From positions 2,108,001 through 2,172,000 of the forward strand of contig JAHQRK010000006.1 of the NCBI GenBank assembly GCA_019828595.1: a stretch of DNA of 64,000 bases, in the 5' to 3' direction. The position numbers were made by a program, and so were the translations under genes. The stretch is from Aphanomyces cochlioides. Lineage: Eukaryota; Oomycota; Saprolegniomycetes; Saprolegniales; Verrucalvaceae. Shown here in pieces: positions 22,562-35,020 of the stretch. The notes below the pieces were generated by a model. The model was not told the origin of the DNA, ran no database searches, and saw nothing but the letters and a program-made list of their open reading frames with translations. The stretch's first letter is position 1. Every line of letters starts with the position of its first letter.

Positions 22562-23162
22562 TACTACTCTGGTCCATAATATAAGCAACATTTGGGGTAT
22601 AATTGGTGGATTAAGGCTGTTTCTACAGTAAAATCGATGCTGATTGGTTTATAAAACAGAGCAGAAAAGGAGCTTTGATTGGACACTTTTTGATCTTCAA
22701 ACGGAGTTCTGGTTGTGAAATGACAGAAGTGTAAAAATTCCAAAAATTTGACGACCAGTAGATTATGATGTGCGCCATCAAATAGACGAAGCTTAGACTT
22801 ATGAGAGAGAGTAATGAAGTAAAGCACACTTTGTACTACATTGTGGTCAAGCTAGAATTGCCGCTCGGAAACACAATACGTTCATCACAGCACAAACGCT
22901 GTTAAATGGTAAGGTTTGAGTTTCTCAAGCTCTATTTAATCATCAGACAGGAACCCTGTCAGATCTACGGGTTGTATACCGTCTATGTGAAGCTAAATAG
23001 ACCTCTTAACAGCTCCAACAACCAGCTATTGACGACAATCTTGCTCTCATCAACTACGTTGGCACTAAATAGTGCCCAGTGTCACAAATGAAGTATACAA
23101 AAAACAAATGTGTCAAATACTGTGTAATCCAAATGTTGCTCATAATGCGGACCAGAGTAGTA
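22562..23162. mobile_element. Stowaway-like inverted-repeat element (597 bp)
   Basis: The element at 22564-23160 begins CTACTCTGGTCCATAATATA and ends with the complement of CTACTCTGGTCCGCATTATG. The inverted repeats run for about 34 bp with few mismatches. TA dinucleotides flank it at 22562-22563 and 23161-23162. The TA target and the CTAC/CTCC-type end are those of Tc1/mariner-derived MITEs. No transposase is encoded. Confidence 0.82.
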
Positions 23163-23702
23163 CTAGTATATATCAATGCACATATTCAACAACTTCATAA
23201 CCTTTGAGGTTCACTTGTGTCGTGATTTTGAAAAAGTCACGAATATGGTCCCTCAAGAATTATAATTAGGGTAAGTTCGTTTTCAATAATGTTATTGTTA
23301 CCTTTGAAAGTCGTGAAATAGTGTGAATGTACCGTGCGGAACCACCGCAGGATTTGCACCACCGTTTAGGATGGGGAGGGGCTTGCAAAGTTGAATAATT
23401 CTACTCATGCCCCCTGGTGAGTAGAAGTTGCTTTTACACTCGCATAATGGTGGTGAATCACTACACGCAACACAACAAAAGAAACAACAACAATAAATAT
23501 TAAAAAATTAGATCTTAGCCCCTCAGCGACACTAGCCGGGGCCTCCCCACGGTTGTCGTTCGCGGAGCATTGGCTGCAATTCACGCTGAGATCTGATGTG
23601 TTTGCCGTCCGTGTCTTCACAATGTCACCACCATGCGCGACTCACTCCGTCTCTTTCTCGTCGCCACTTTCATCGCTCGATGGTTAGCTGCCTATGGGTT
23701 GC
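23163..23702. other. Intergenic region up to the gypsy insertion
   Basis: No supported gene. The right 100 bp has a short open frame that would continue across the gypsy insertion into 29440-29560 if the element were absent, but the product is not recognisable. Positions 23698-23702 are the left GTTGC duplication. Confidence 0.35.
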
Positions 23703-23954
23703 TGTTGAGTCTCCACCTGACGTACCTTGTGAAGTCCCGTCTCGCGCACACAAAAGGCTAACCACGACGCTGTGGTCACAGGCAAATCACAAAGTGAATT
23801 CCCCTCGGGGGGCTGATCCCCCCAGGGCTTAACCCTACCCTACTGGCTATTCTATAATTAGCCAATCACTGCACATGTAGAGGTAAATTGACCGGAGTCT
23901 TGGATTGTTTCTTGGACGCTCTCCAAGGCTCCTGCGAATGGCAAATTCGCAACA
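23703..23954 (-). repeat. 3' LTR of gypsy element (left copy)
   Basis: 252 bp. Contains a GC-rich hairpin (GGGGGG CTGAT CCCCCC) and a GCCAATCA CCAAT box. It carries a 20-bp stretch absent from the right copy. Confidence 0.92.
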
Positions 23955-26900
23955 ATTCCCCCCAAGGATTGCTCAAGGCCCAAGGCGGCTGCCATGGCCG
24001 ACACAATGTCGTTGTCGACGTGCTCGTGCACGTAGCGCTTCAGTAGCGCTGGGATATCCTCAAGCAAGTTGATTGCTGGCTCCCATGAGTTCTCGATTTC
24101 TTGAAGACCGCGCCATTTGACCAAGATTTCGAAGGCGGCCGTCTTCGGATTGTAGCGGCAATCGACCAGTTGGTCGACCACGTGACCATCCGCGTTGTGA
24201 GCCACATGGCTCAAGAGTTCCTCGTCGACATTGAGGGACTCGTCGGCGTAGAACTTCAGCCGACTAGCGTGTGCTTCACGCACAATCCCCGTGATCAAAT
24301 TTTGGATCTCAAAGATCCAGCCAGACGTGGCTTTGACCACTTGCGCAGGACCGCGCCAGGTCACACTGAGCTTCGATGGGCTAACGCCCCAGACATCCAT
24401 GTAAAGGACGTAATCGCCAACCTCAAAGTCAGCCATTTTCACACCTTTCTTCTGGGCTCTTGCGGCCCGTCCTCTCTTCCGCTTCGAGGACGACGCATCC
24501 AATACGTCTTGGTGCTTTTTCTCCACAGCATTCTGTAGAGCAGCCAATTCTTGTAATCGGCAATCCCACAACTCTTGCAATGTCACAACTTTAGCTGAGC
24601 CAGGGATAGGAATTAAATCCAAAGGGGACATCGGTTTAGACCTCGTCATCGCCGTTATAGGCGCAATGCCTCCGATGGTTTCGGAGGGAGTTTGGTTCAA
24701 TACCAACATCACAATTGGCACAATTTGCCGCCCCCTGTTCTGGCTGCATAAGCCACTCGGACAATAACGCGCGAAATGTCTTGAGAGTAATTTTCATGGC
24801 ACTCTCGACTGTGCCGTTGGCCCAAGAACAGCGGGCTGTCGTAAAGTGGTGGTGAGCTCCTAGCATGTGCTGGAGCTCGGCAATCACTTCATTCTTGAAG
24901 TGTGACCCCTGGTCGGTCACCCAGTGGTAGCACACACCAAAAACACCAAACCACTGAAGTAGGCAACGCGCAACAACTTGGGCGTTGGCGACATCGGTCT
25001 CCCAGAACCACTTGAACTGGGAAAAGTCGTCTTTGGCTACAAGCAGGTAGCCTTTTTCCATGTACAGGAAATCCCAATGCAAGATTTCATTGGGCTTCGT
25101 GGCATGTGGAGCCATGCCAAACGGACGGAGCACATGACCGCCCGTCGCTGCACAGTGTTGGCAGCGGCCAACGAAAAAGGCCACATCTTCGCCCATGTGG
25201 GGCCACCAAAATCGGTCAGACAACACTTGTCTTGTAGCATTGACGCCAGATGGCCGCCCATACCAAAGTGGGCTACGACACACAGTCACATTTGAAGTTC
25301 ACCTTCGGACAAGGGAATCCATACGGCGTCAGACGCCGTCTTGAGCACAGGCAATTGCTCTCCAGCCACAAGCACATGGCTGTCGACAAGCTCGACGTCG
25401 GGAACAGCATCTTGTCCGACTGCACGTAGCTGTGCATCCACAATCTCTGCCATACTTGGCCACACGAATTCTTCGTTTCGAAGCGGCGAAATCTTCAGCG
25501 GCACATGGACGATCGGACAGATCGTCGGGGAGTTCGTTCCCCAGCGGGATAGTAAATCCGCCCACACGTTGGCTTCACCAGCGATATCGTAGATTGTGTA
25601 ATCATACCCCATGAGGAGTAAAGCCCATCGGTCGAGCTTGGCGGCTGTATACTTCGGGATAGCCGCGTTCACACTTGTGGGATTGAAGATAAACTTGAGG
25701 TTTGCATGATCGGTAAACAAAGCAAACCCTCCAGGCTTGTGGAGTAAATAATCGGCGCGCTTCAGACACTCGACTATTGAGAAAGCTTCTTTCTCCACGA
25801 TTGCCCATCGTTGGGCGGCACCAGAAAACGTGCCGCTCAGGAACATCAAAGGCTCATGTTCCTGAGCATCGAGCTCACGATCCGCTTGCTCTGGCGGAAT
25901 TTGGGTAACCACCCCACCCCAGTGCAGATTACTGGCGTCTGCAAACACGCAGACAAGCTTGTCGCTCTTTAGGTGAGCCAATGTCACGGCTTGCCCAAGG
26001 ACTTTCTTGCACGACGTAAGGCAGTCCACATGGCTGGCATTCCAGCCAGCTTCAGAGAGCCTAATTTTCGCCGCTTTTTGACGCGTTCGGCCACCCGCCA
26101 ACGCATAGGCCTTTTCCATGAGGTCGGTCAGAGGCTTGACCACCGCGTTGTAACGTGGTATGGACATACGCATCCAGTTCATCGCACAGATGAATTGCTG
26201 GAGGTCTTGTCCAGTCACAGGCACCTTCAAATCTTGGAGCGCCTTGATTCGCTCGGGTCGTGCTTGACCCCATCGCCTGAGACGATGCGCCCGCACCAGC
26301 GCGCTTCGGTTTGATAGAACCGACACTTCTTCGGATTCAGCTTGAGCCCGCGAAACTCGCAGATCTTGAGTACGCGCTCGAGCGCAGCCAGCAAACCTTC
26401 CTTGGTCTTGCTGTAGCCGAGTAAATCGTCGAGCCATATCAGTAGGCAGCGGTATAGCTCATCCACAAACATTCTTGGACAGACGACTGGCAATAGGCCA
26501 CGCTGTCCGTGCCACCCATGAGCACCCGGGTAGCGTGTACACGCCGATGTCCGTAAGGAACGAGAACATCTCCTGGGAGTCAGGATGCAGTGCAAACTGC
26601 CAGTAGCCCTTGAAAAAGTCCAACGTGAAAAAGACTTGGGCTCCACAGTGATGGTCGAGGATCACCTCCAGCATCGGCATCGGCCAGAGGATCCGCTCCG
26701 TTTAAGCGTTGACCGGACGGACGTCCACGGTCATGCGAAATTCATTCGCCTCGGGTTTCTTGACGATAAGCGGCGCCGAGCACCACTTCGACCCGGATTG
26801 CGGTAGCATAATCCAGCCGCATGGAGTTCTTCCACATGTTTAGCCATGAACTCCCGCTGCTCTTTCGAGTAGCGTCTAGCTTTGCAGCGGACAGGCTTCG

Positions 26901-29169
26901 CGTCAGCCTTCAGCGTAACCCGTAAAGGCTCCACCTTGACAGGCGGATCTCGACCCAACTTGAGTCGAACACGTCTTCGTACTTCATGAGCAGCTTCCAC
27001 AGCTCGACGGCATAGCCGACCTTCTCCTTGAGCTTAGCGCGCACTGCCGCCTGGTCATCGTCGATCGACCAGTCTACACCGACTTGCGGAAAGCATGAGA
27101 GTTCTTCGTCGACGTTTAGCGCCACTTCTTCAGGCGCTACCGGTGGCTTCTTCTTGTCTTCCAAGATCTTAATCGCCGCCATAAGACATGTGTCTTGGCC
27201 ACCCAGATGACCGAGGTCATAGACCTTCTGCGCACGGCGCGCGGTTTTCAGTAAGGAACGTGGGGAATATCCCAGTCGAGCCATCACCGCTCGACTCACA
27301 ATAACGTCACCGAGGCCGTTGTGCAGAGGCGCTGCGGCCACCCAGCACTTGAGGTTTGTCAAAACCAGACGACCTTCGGCAGTGTCGAACGTAGCTTCAG
27401 CTTGACTTCTCGGTCCACCAAGAGCTTCATGTCTTCCATGAATCCGCCCAACTCCAGAGCGGACACCAGCTTGCATACAGGCGCAAGCAGAGCACCAGCA
27501 TCCCTCAGCCGAGCTATCAGCGCCGGCGAGACCACTGACTGGTCGGCGCCACTGTCCAGCAGCGCCAGCGCATCAACGCCATTCACCGTGCATGGCACAG
27601 TGCGCGGTTCTTGTAGAACTTCCAACTTCGACTCACTCACGTCGATTGTCGCTCCGACGACGTTCTTCTTGCCTTCGGGCTTGCCGCTTGAAGCGGCGGC
27701 GGGCGTGTTAGCCGCCACAGGAGGACGCTTGGCCCTCTGTTCCAACAGACGCTGGGCTTCTCCCAGCGCACACTTGGGACACTGCGCCACCTTGTGGTCG
27801 TCGCTGCCGCATTTCAAACACCCTCTCGCAAAGTGCACGTGCTTGACGGCTGGCCCTTAGCCCTTCGCTTGGCCCTCAGGCTTCCGCTGTTGCGGCTGCT
27901 GTTGAGGCCGAAATTTCTCGCCGTACTGGCGCATCGCAGGCTTTTCTTCAGGCTTCTTTTCAGCCGTCGCCATCTGCGACTCGAACAACATGAAGTTGTC
28001 CAGTAGTTGAGTCAACCACCGGCCGAACGCGGGCACACTTGACTTGTACACCTTGTTGGCCTCACGAGCGAGTTGCCGCTCTACCGTTGCTTTCAACGCT
28101 GCCGGTCGGATCGCAGCCGTCAATATCTTGACCGACTGTTTCGGCTCCTGGCTTGGCAGGTGCACTACGTCCAGCTGCTCCAGCTTTTCGTAGAAATCGG
28201 CCAGCAATTGGCCGACGCGAGATTCCGCGTCACGAATTCTCGCGTCCATCTTCAAGGACGCCATAGCCTTCGTGACCCACTCGAGGTGGAGTTCTTGCAC
28301 TTCACGAGCGCTAAGAAAGTATTCACGCCATTCGTCTTCCGTGATTTCTTCGAACGGCTTTCCGAAATCGTGCTCACACACACGAGGAACGATCTTCTGA
28401 TCGATACACGCCGCAAGCGGCATCAGGAATAGAATTCCACCGACACCTCGGTTGAGCGCCTCCACGCGTCTCGAGTACGCCAAGTACTCATCCATGAACT
28501 CGCGGCCTCACGTTTGGTGCTGCCCTTGTACATCGGGGCCAGCGGCAATTGCTGCACACCCATAAGGGTCTCCGGACGGCCAATAGCCGTCGGCGCCGCT
28601 TGCGCCGGGGTTCGCTGATTGGCTGCAGCGGCAAATAACCCCCATCGCTCGCTATCGCGGCGGACTTTCTTGTCCAGCTCTTCCACCTTGGAATGCTGTT
28701 GCCTCATCGCTTCTGAGGCTTGTTGTAACAACGATTGGTGATCTCCAGTCACCTTGGCTTGCTGAGCCATAGCCAACTTCAGTTCTTCTTGTTGGCGCTG
28801 CAGCTGTTGTTGCTGCTGCAATAGAATCACACGAGATACTTCTTGTTCACGGCGGCTCTTCTCGATCTCGGCTGCCATCACCGCCTGCCGGGCGGATTCT
28901 TGTTCCAAGCGCGAGGCCATCGCCTCTTGCTGCGCATGAAACTGCGCCAGCTGCTCGTACGTCATCTTGTTGAATTGACTTGACGACGCCGCAGCACGCT
29001 CGACGTTCTGCATCCGGAGTTCATCCAACTCGGATTGCCCCTGAGGGGGCAGGGGGTGCTCTTGACCCCCAGCCACGACGTGTGGCATCGGAACTGACAC
29101 GACGGTCTCCATCGACCGGGTCCTCGTCACCCGCGCCAAAGCATTTGGGAACGGCGACTTTTTTTCCAT
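23858..29169 (-). pseudogene. Frameshifted gag-pol of gypsy element
   Basis: Gag begins MEKKSPFPN and holds a long Gln-rich coiled coil (VILLQQQQQLQRQQEELKLA). A frame change near 28480 leads to the second gag part. Another near 27850 leads to the knuckle CLKCGSDDHKVAQC and the protease core ALLDSGADQSVVS. Further breaks occur near 27440, 26960, 26700, 26450 and 24710. RT shows FFTLDFFKGYWQFALHPDSQ and the active site IWLDDLLGYS. RNase H shows VFADASNLHWGG and FTDHANLKFI. Integrase has CQHC and Asp, Asp, Glu in HWDFL, VTDQGSHF and NGTVESAM. The C-terminal chromodomain reads ILVKWRGLQEIENSWEPAIN. The final frame runs into the 3' LTR. Confidence 0.9.
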
Positions 29170-29207
29170 GTTCACGGCAAGTAGCAACTAGCTACTAAAG
29201 AATTCTT

Positions 29208-29439
29208 TGTTGAGTCTCCACCTGACGTACCTTGTGAAGTCCCGTCTCGCGCACACAAAAGGCTAACCACGACGCTGTGGTCACAGGCAAATCACAAAGT
29301 GAATTCCCCTCGGGGGGCTGATCCCCCCAGGGCTTAACCCTACCCTACTGGCTATTCTATAATTAGCCAATCACTGCACATGTAGAGGTAAATTGACCGG
29401 AGTCTTGGATTGTTTCCTGCGAATGGCAAATTCGCAACA
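29208..29439 (-). repeat. 5' LTR of gypsy element (right copy)
   Basis: 232 bp, otherwise identical to the left LTR but lacking 20 bp near its end. Followed by the GTTGC duplication. Confidence 0.92.
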
Positions 29440-29444
29440 GTTGC

Positions 29445-30102
29445 GTCTCATATGCGTGCATTGCGTCAACATGAGGAGCACGTCGATCATCACGTTCAGA
29501 TAGTTGGAGCAGACAACATGACGAAAGACAACCTACGTGCAAACTTGAGATGACTGACAGGAGGGGACGACGACGTGTACCTTCTTGGTGGTTCTTGACG
29601 ACACCACACAGTACCCTCGAGTCAAGACCTTGTCGGGCTTCTTACAACAGAGTGTTCATGCGCCATGAAACAACCGAAGGGATGCTCATGGCTTGCGAGA
29701 AGCAAAAGAGATGCATTTGATATCGTGCGCACAAACTCCATGACCTGTAACAGGTCACGCATAGGTCACGTGACCTAGAGGCGTGACCTGACCCGGACAT
29801 GACCTGTTTCGGACACTACCGAGTCGGGCTTTTGATGACGTCCAACTTACGTGGCAACTCGCTGTGTTGACGAAATGATGGAGTCTGGACCTACTGTCAA
29901 GTCGAGGGAACTCATGTGCAGGCACTGTGATGGCGTGAATTTTGTTCCTACTTTTGACGTAATGGATCCTTCTTGAGTGGTTTGGTGCTTGCCGTCTTTG
30001 GTCGTGGAGGCCTCATTCGTCATTCATCACTGTTGTTGCGTAAGTTGGCTTGTAGAGTCGTCAGGCTCTATCGAAGGAGGGTATATCAAATGAAAGGCCT
30101 CA
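29445..30102. other. Intergenic region between gypsy elements
   Basis: No supported gene. It holds GGTCA cluster B (29740-29815) and otherwise unremarkable sequence. Confidence 0.4.
29740..29815 (-). repeat. GGTCA-rich cluster B
   Basis: Contains the perfect 16-bp palindrome TAGGTCACGTGACCTA and six further GGTCA/TGACC motifs. Its reverse complement includes CAGGTCATGTCCGGGTCAGG, one base different from the same stretch in cluster A at 20.42 kb, so the two are copies in opposite orientation. Confidence 0.6.
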
Positions 30103-31285
30103 TCAACGTGGTATTTTCCTTAATTCTCGATCAAGAACTAATTCACCAGAGACGGCACGTTTTCGTAAAGATTTCCCAAAGGTTCCCACGTTGATTTTGC
30201 GTAGTCTAACCCCATCCTGTGAACATAAAGCTCGAAAGAGTCTCCTTGAGAAAGATATCAGTAATAGCACGAACACAACGACCTCCTTCGGTGTAGCGAG
30301 CGAAATTTCCGTGTCGTTATACTTCGATTCGGCATAAAAGCAAAGACGACTAGCATGATACGTTGATCGGACTTTTGGTCCAGTGAGATCGTCAACCACG
30401 TAAATCCAATCGGACAAAACCTCAACAACCACCTTAGGACCACGCCATTGGAAGGCAAGTTAAGGAAGATGGTCATACACAACTATAACGAGCACATATT
30501 CTCCAACTGCGAAATTTGGCGCGTTGCACTCGTCGATTTTATTTCTACCGAATTATTTCTAACGAGACTTATTGTTGCCCATATGGGAGTTATAGCGGTT
30601 AGCCCAGTAAAACCAGTGATTGGCGCTGATGGATGATGGTTGAGCGCTGTTTGGACGGCAGATAGCAAACAATACCATTGGTTTGATTGAAGGTGACGTT
30701 CAATAATAATGGTGCACAGGCAACTCAATAGTTGCCGAGTACAGAGTACTTCAACTGAGCCATTTACTCACGGAGTGTATGCTGTTGTAAAATGTTGTTG
30801 TGTACCGAGAGATGAATTGAGCTTATGGATCACTTCATTGCAGTCTGTAACCGAAGCGTTCACACGCCAAACAAACTGAGCCGTGAACACAGGACGAATG
30901 CGCAATTGCTTGCAGACGCTGCATCTCAGATGGAGCATAGAGTACTATGCAAAATCTCGATGCATCGTGCTTGATAACGAGAACATATGAATGTGCCGTT
31001 GACCGATCAAGTGGAAACGTAAGACGGTCAAAGTGTATCAGTTCATTGGGACGCGTTGCGGGGAGTTGTGTCCCGAGAGGACTAGGTATTAAAAGGCCGC
31101 ATACTGTCAAGCATTGGAGGCTCTATCTACTCACAAAATTCTTCACACGAGCATACTGTACTTGTGCAATCGGCTTTACAGATAGTGCGCATCTGCATCT
31201 GCAAAGCCTTCAAGACATAAAGACGGTGACATTTGTGTCCAATATTGACGGCACCCTCCATCGATTACATGTAGTGTGAATTAAC
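30103..31285 (-). pseudogene. Second gypsy integrase fragment
   Basis: Several minus-strand pieces read in order like one integrase. Near 31200 there is an HHCC-like segment (CHRLYVLKALQ ... CKAD). Then comes a core start (NELIHFDRLTFP ... YVLVIKHDASRF) with the first Asp, then a late core piece (LLSAVQTALNHHPS) near 30650. A C-terminal piece (VLSDWIYVVDDLTGPK, YHASRLCFYAES) resembles the segment before the chromodomain of the complete gypsy element. Frames are broken and the two later catalytic residues were not found. No LTRs were seen. This is an old fragment of a related but different family. Confidence 0.6.
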
Positions 31286-31317
31286 TTGGAGAGTTTTTCC
31301 CTTTATTGGGGGTAACA

Positions 31318-31348
31318 TGTCCGGATGCAGATAGAATTTTCCGGATAT
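31318..31348 (+). promoter_or_regulatory. Paired TCCGGAT motifs before EH gene
   Basis: TCCGGAT at 31320-31326 and 31340-31346, two turns apart and about 90 bp before the start codon. The same core lies before the PPR-like gene and F-box gene 1. Function is inferred only from position and recurrence. Confidence 0.35.
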
Positions 31349-31429
31349 ACAAACTGATGTCGTGATGACCGCAGTTTTTGGGTCGTTTCTATACACTTCG
31401 ATCCTTCCATCAAGCATTTCCCTTTGGAT

Positions 31430-34400
31430 ATGCAGCCAAGCAACTTTGGGAGCAATCGCTTTGGATCTGGCCTACAACAGCAGCAAGGCAATTTCCAATC
31501 ATATGGAGGCATGAATCCAACTCAGCAAGCGGGGATGATGGCGCCTCAAGGATATGTCAATCCCCATGCCTATCAGCAAGCTCCGCAAGGCATTGCGTGG
31601 GCTGGACCTTCTCCTCAAGAAAAAGGCTACTATGATATTCTTTTTCCACTTGCGGACGACGAGAAATCTGGCGCAATCGGTGGACGAAGTGCTGTTGCAT
31701 TCTTCACGAAATCTGGTCTTGACAAGTCGATCTTGCGCGAGGTGACAAGCTACAAATGCCATACAACTCTCACGAATAAGATAGGTTTGGACGATTGCAG
31801 ACTCGAAGCAAGCAAGTGTTCTACACCTCGGGGACTTTTACGTTGCCATGCGATTGATCGCAATGGCCCAACATGGTCAGCCTGTAACACTGCAACGCTT
31901 CCTCGAACTTGGAAACGCTCCTTTTCCGCTTGCTGTCCTCGAAGGCGTTCCTCCACCACTGGCTGCGCAACCGGCGCCAACATATGCAATCACTGCTGAC
32001 GAGAAAGTCAAATACCAAACTATTTTCGCTCAGTACGATCTGGATCACGATGGGTTCATTCATGGTCAAGAAGCTGCTGCCCTCTTTCAAATGTCAGGCA
32101 TGAATCGAAGTGTAAGGCATGCATCGATACAACTATAACAACTTTGTAGGAATTGCGTGACGTGTGGAACCTTGCAGACCGCACTGGCGATGGTCGCCTT
32201 GATGTATCAGAGTTCTACATCGCCATGCATTTGATCGTGTGTGTAACCAAGCGAGGGCTTCCACTGCCACCATCAATTCCGCCGGACATGGAACAGTCTC
32301 TTCGTTCGACTGGATCTTTTCCAAGTGGTGGCGCTGTTCAACCTCCTGTCCCGCAGGGAATGTCAGCTTTCGATGATTTGGATGCCCCAGCACATCAAAA
32401 CACAAGCTCCGGAGGATTAGGGACGCCTGCGGGTGCTCCTCAAGGGCAAGTTGGAAGCTTTCATGCTTCAGGGGGCTTCCAAGCCGACCCCCTTGGTCAA
32501 CAAACTAGTCAAACTAGCAGCTTTCATGGAGGAATCCCGACACCCACAAGCAATTCGGCTGCAGGATCCTTTCATGAAGCCCAACCCACGGGTAGCTTCC
32601 ACGGCATGGTAGCACAAACAGGAAGCTTCAATTATGGACCAGCGAGCAACAATGTGGACCGAACGCCGTCGTTTGAGCAACGCACAGGCGTACAATCTGG
32701 GCCAGCGACTGGCTTTGGAAGCAACCCACAAACACAGAGTCCAGGCTTTGCAGCTGGCCCTCCAAGCAGTGGCTCCTTTCATCAACCTGGCAATTCGGCG
32801 CCGTCAACATCTAGCTTTGGTAGTGGCCAAGTCCCTGGTCTCAACAGTGGCTTGAGTGGATTTGGCTCCACTTCATCGGCACCAACGCCACCTGGAAGTT
32901 CTGGATTTGGAAGCAACCAAGCACACCTGCCTAGATTAGACGCTTTTGGCGCTACCCAGTCTGTAGCGTCGGGAGGATCCGCGCCACCGTCTGCACCAGG
33001 CAGCACGACAAGTCGTCAAGGCGGTTTTGGTGGATTTGGCGATGTTTTGTCGACTCCAACTGCTTCAGCATTCGGTAGCAGCAGGAGCTTGGGCGGTTTT
33101 CCCTCACCTGCTGCTGCGCCATCGACGATGCCATCTCCAGCTGCCTCTGCATTTGGAAGCCAAAAAGCGCCTGAAAGCCCTGGAGGATTTGGAGACTTCA
33201 GTGCTCCTACACATCCTGCGTCGGCGCCAGCTTCGTCGTCTGGCTTTGGCAGTCAAAATGGGCCTCGATTATCCGACGGTTTTGGTGATTTTGTGTCATC
33301 AGCTGCTCCAAATCAGGCGTCAGCAGCTTCAGGTTTTGGAAGTCAGCATGGCTCTCAGTCGGCCGGAGGGTTTGGAGATTTTGCACCCCCTCAGCCTTCG
33401 TCTACTCCATCAGCTTCAGGTTTTGGGAGCCAAAAGTCTGCTCAAAACTTTGGCAACTTGGGTGATTTTGGGTCGCCGTTGGCAGCACCATCCTCCAATT
33501 TTGGCAGTCAGAAACTATCCCAAGTGACGGATGCCTTTGGAGATTTGGAACTTGGTTCACCAGCTCCATCGTCAACTTCAGTCACGTCTGGATTTGGAAG
33601 CAATACTCAACCGCGTCGTAGCATTGGTGACGCCGAGCACGCATTGGGAACTTCATCATTTGCACCACCCGCTATCAGTTCTGGATTTGGAAGTCAATCT
33701 GCCGCCCCATCGTCGACAAAATCAGCATTTGATGTCTTTCCACCCCCAATAAACTCTTCAGGCTTTGGAGATTTCAGTGGCGCGACTTCGAGTGCCCCAA
33801 AACTCGCCGAGCCAAGTCTTGCAACTGATTTCGGCGACTTTGGAGCTCCAACGATACCTCCAGATGCAGCATCCGTTCCACCAACAAATACTTCTACCTT
33901 TGGCAGCTTCAAGGCTGTTGAATCCTCTGGATTTGGTGATTTTCCAGTGCCGTCATCAGCACCAAGCACTGCGACTGCAGCTTCAACGTTCGGGAGCAAC
34001 AAGGCCGTATCGTCTGGCTTCGACGACTTTCCATCCCCGACAAATTCGTCTGGCTTTGGCGATTTCACATCTGCAAGTGCGACTCCGTCGTCATTTGGTG
34101 ACTTTGGAGCGCCTTCACAACCCAACGCTTCCAACGCGACAGCAAGCTTTGGAAGTGCAAATCCTTCAGCGGACTTAGGCGGCTTTGGTGATTTTTCAAT
34201 AGCGCCCCCAGCCCCTCCGTCATCAACAAGCATTTCATCGACGTCTGAATTTGGTAGCAAGACATCTGTAGCCGCGCCGTCATCACTTGGATTTGATGCA
34301 TTTCCGTCGCCTATTTCAAGTTCCAAAGATGCTCAACCGTCCACGTCGAGTTATGGGAGTGCTAAGGCCACATCAGCGTCGGACTTTGGCCAATTTGCAC

Positions 34401-34999
34401 CAGTTCCAACAGTGGAAAGCTCCAAAGCACCATCAGAAACGAGTGGTTTTGGTGATTTCGCCGCCTCTTCTTCTGGATTTGCCGACTTTCCCTCGCCAGT
34501 GTCGACGACATCATTTGCTGGCTTCAACGACATTTCGTCAGCTCAATCGGCTGTACCTTCAGCCACGAAATCATCGTCGGGTTTAGATTTCCCATCGCCG
34601 ACGTCCACGTCAAACTTTGACGCCACAGTCGGACTTGGCAGTCATTCTGCGAACGCCAGCAGTAACGACATCGCAGTTGCAAATGAGCTGGATGCTGCGA
34701 ATGCCCAGCTTTTGCGCTCCATGACGCAGCTCTCCATGCAACAAAAGCACGTCGTCCAAGTCACGCACATCCGCAAACTGGTCGTCGATCTCCTCCGACT
34801 TACAGCCCAACGCGACCAGCTTCGGTCTAGTCAGCCGACGGATCCGACTCTGGCGATGACGGTCCAGCGCCTGATTGACGACGAGCGTGCTTTTATTAGC
34901 TCGACGGCTGCAGTCATTCAAGAGCTAGAGGCGAAGCACAAATCCGCGCCGGTCGTCTCGCGGCAATCGTCACGCGAACCTGGGAACTTTGGCTTTTAA
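31430..34999 (+). CDS. EH-domain endocytic scaffold with GFGDF repeats (Eps15/Pan1-like)
   Basis: Three exons (31430-31741, 31785-32111, 32150-34999) give 1,162 residues in frame. Two EH domains are seen. EH1 spans roughly residues 60-160 (KSGAIGGRSAVAFFTKSGL, VWTIADSKQASVLHLGDFYV), with a poor calcium loop. EH2 spans roughly 180-260 (FAQYDLDHDGFIHGQEAAAL; WNLADRTGDGRLDVSEFYIA), with good EF-hand loops. EH domains bind NPF motifs in endocytic adaptors. Residues 290-1040 are a low-complexity Ser/Pro/Gly region with dozens of GFGS and GFGDF/FGDF motifs; FxDxF or DPF-like motifs can bind adaptor ear domains. A Gln/Leu-rich coiled coil closes the protein. The start is the first ATG in the frame. 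A NECAP gene lies 4 kb away, which fits clathrin-coat work. Confidence 0.85.
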
Positions 35000-35020
35000 T
35001 CTTTTAATCTCAATTCTGTT

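Larger units (their letters stand above)
23698..29444 (-). mobile_element. Ty3/gypsy chromovirus-like LTR retrotransposon
   Basis: The element spans 23703-29439 with GTTGC duplications on both sides (23698-23702, 29440-29444). The LTRs start TGTTGAG and end CGCAACA. They are identical apart from a 20-bp segment present only in the left copy. Coding runs on the minus strand: gag at the right, then protease, RT, RNase H, integrase and a chromodomain at the left. This order and the chromodomain identify a Ty3/gypsy chromovirus-like element. The matching LTRs point to a recent insertion. Confidence 0.93.

Noticed and set aside
33694..34326. Open frames antisense to the EH gene repeats
   Set aside because: The repeat composition keeps several frames open; only the plus strand gives domains.
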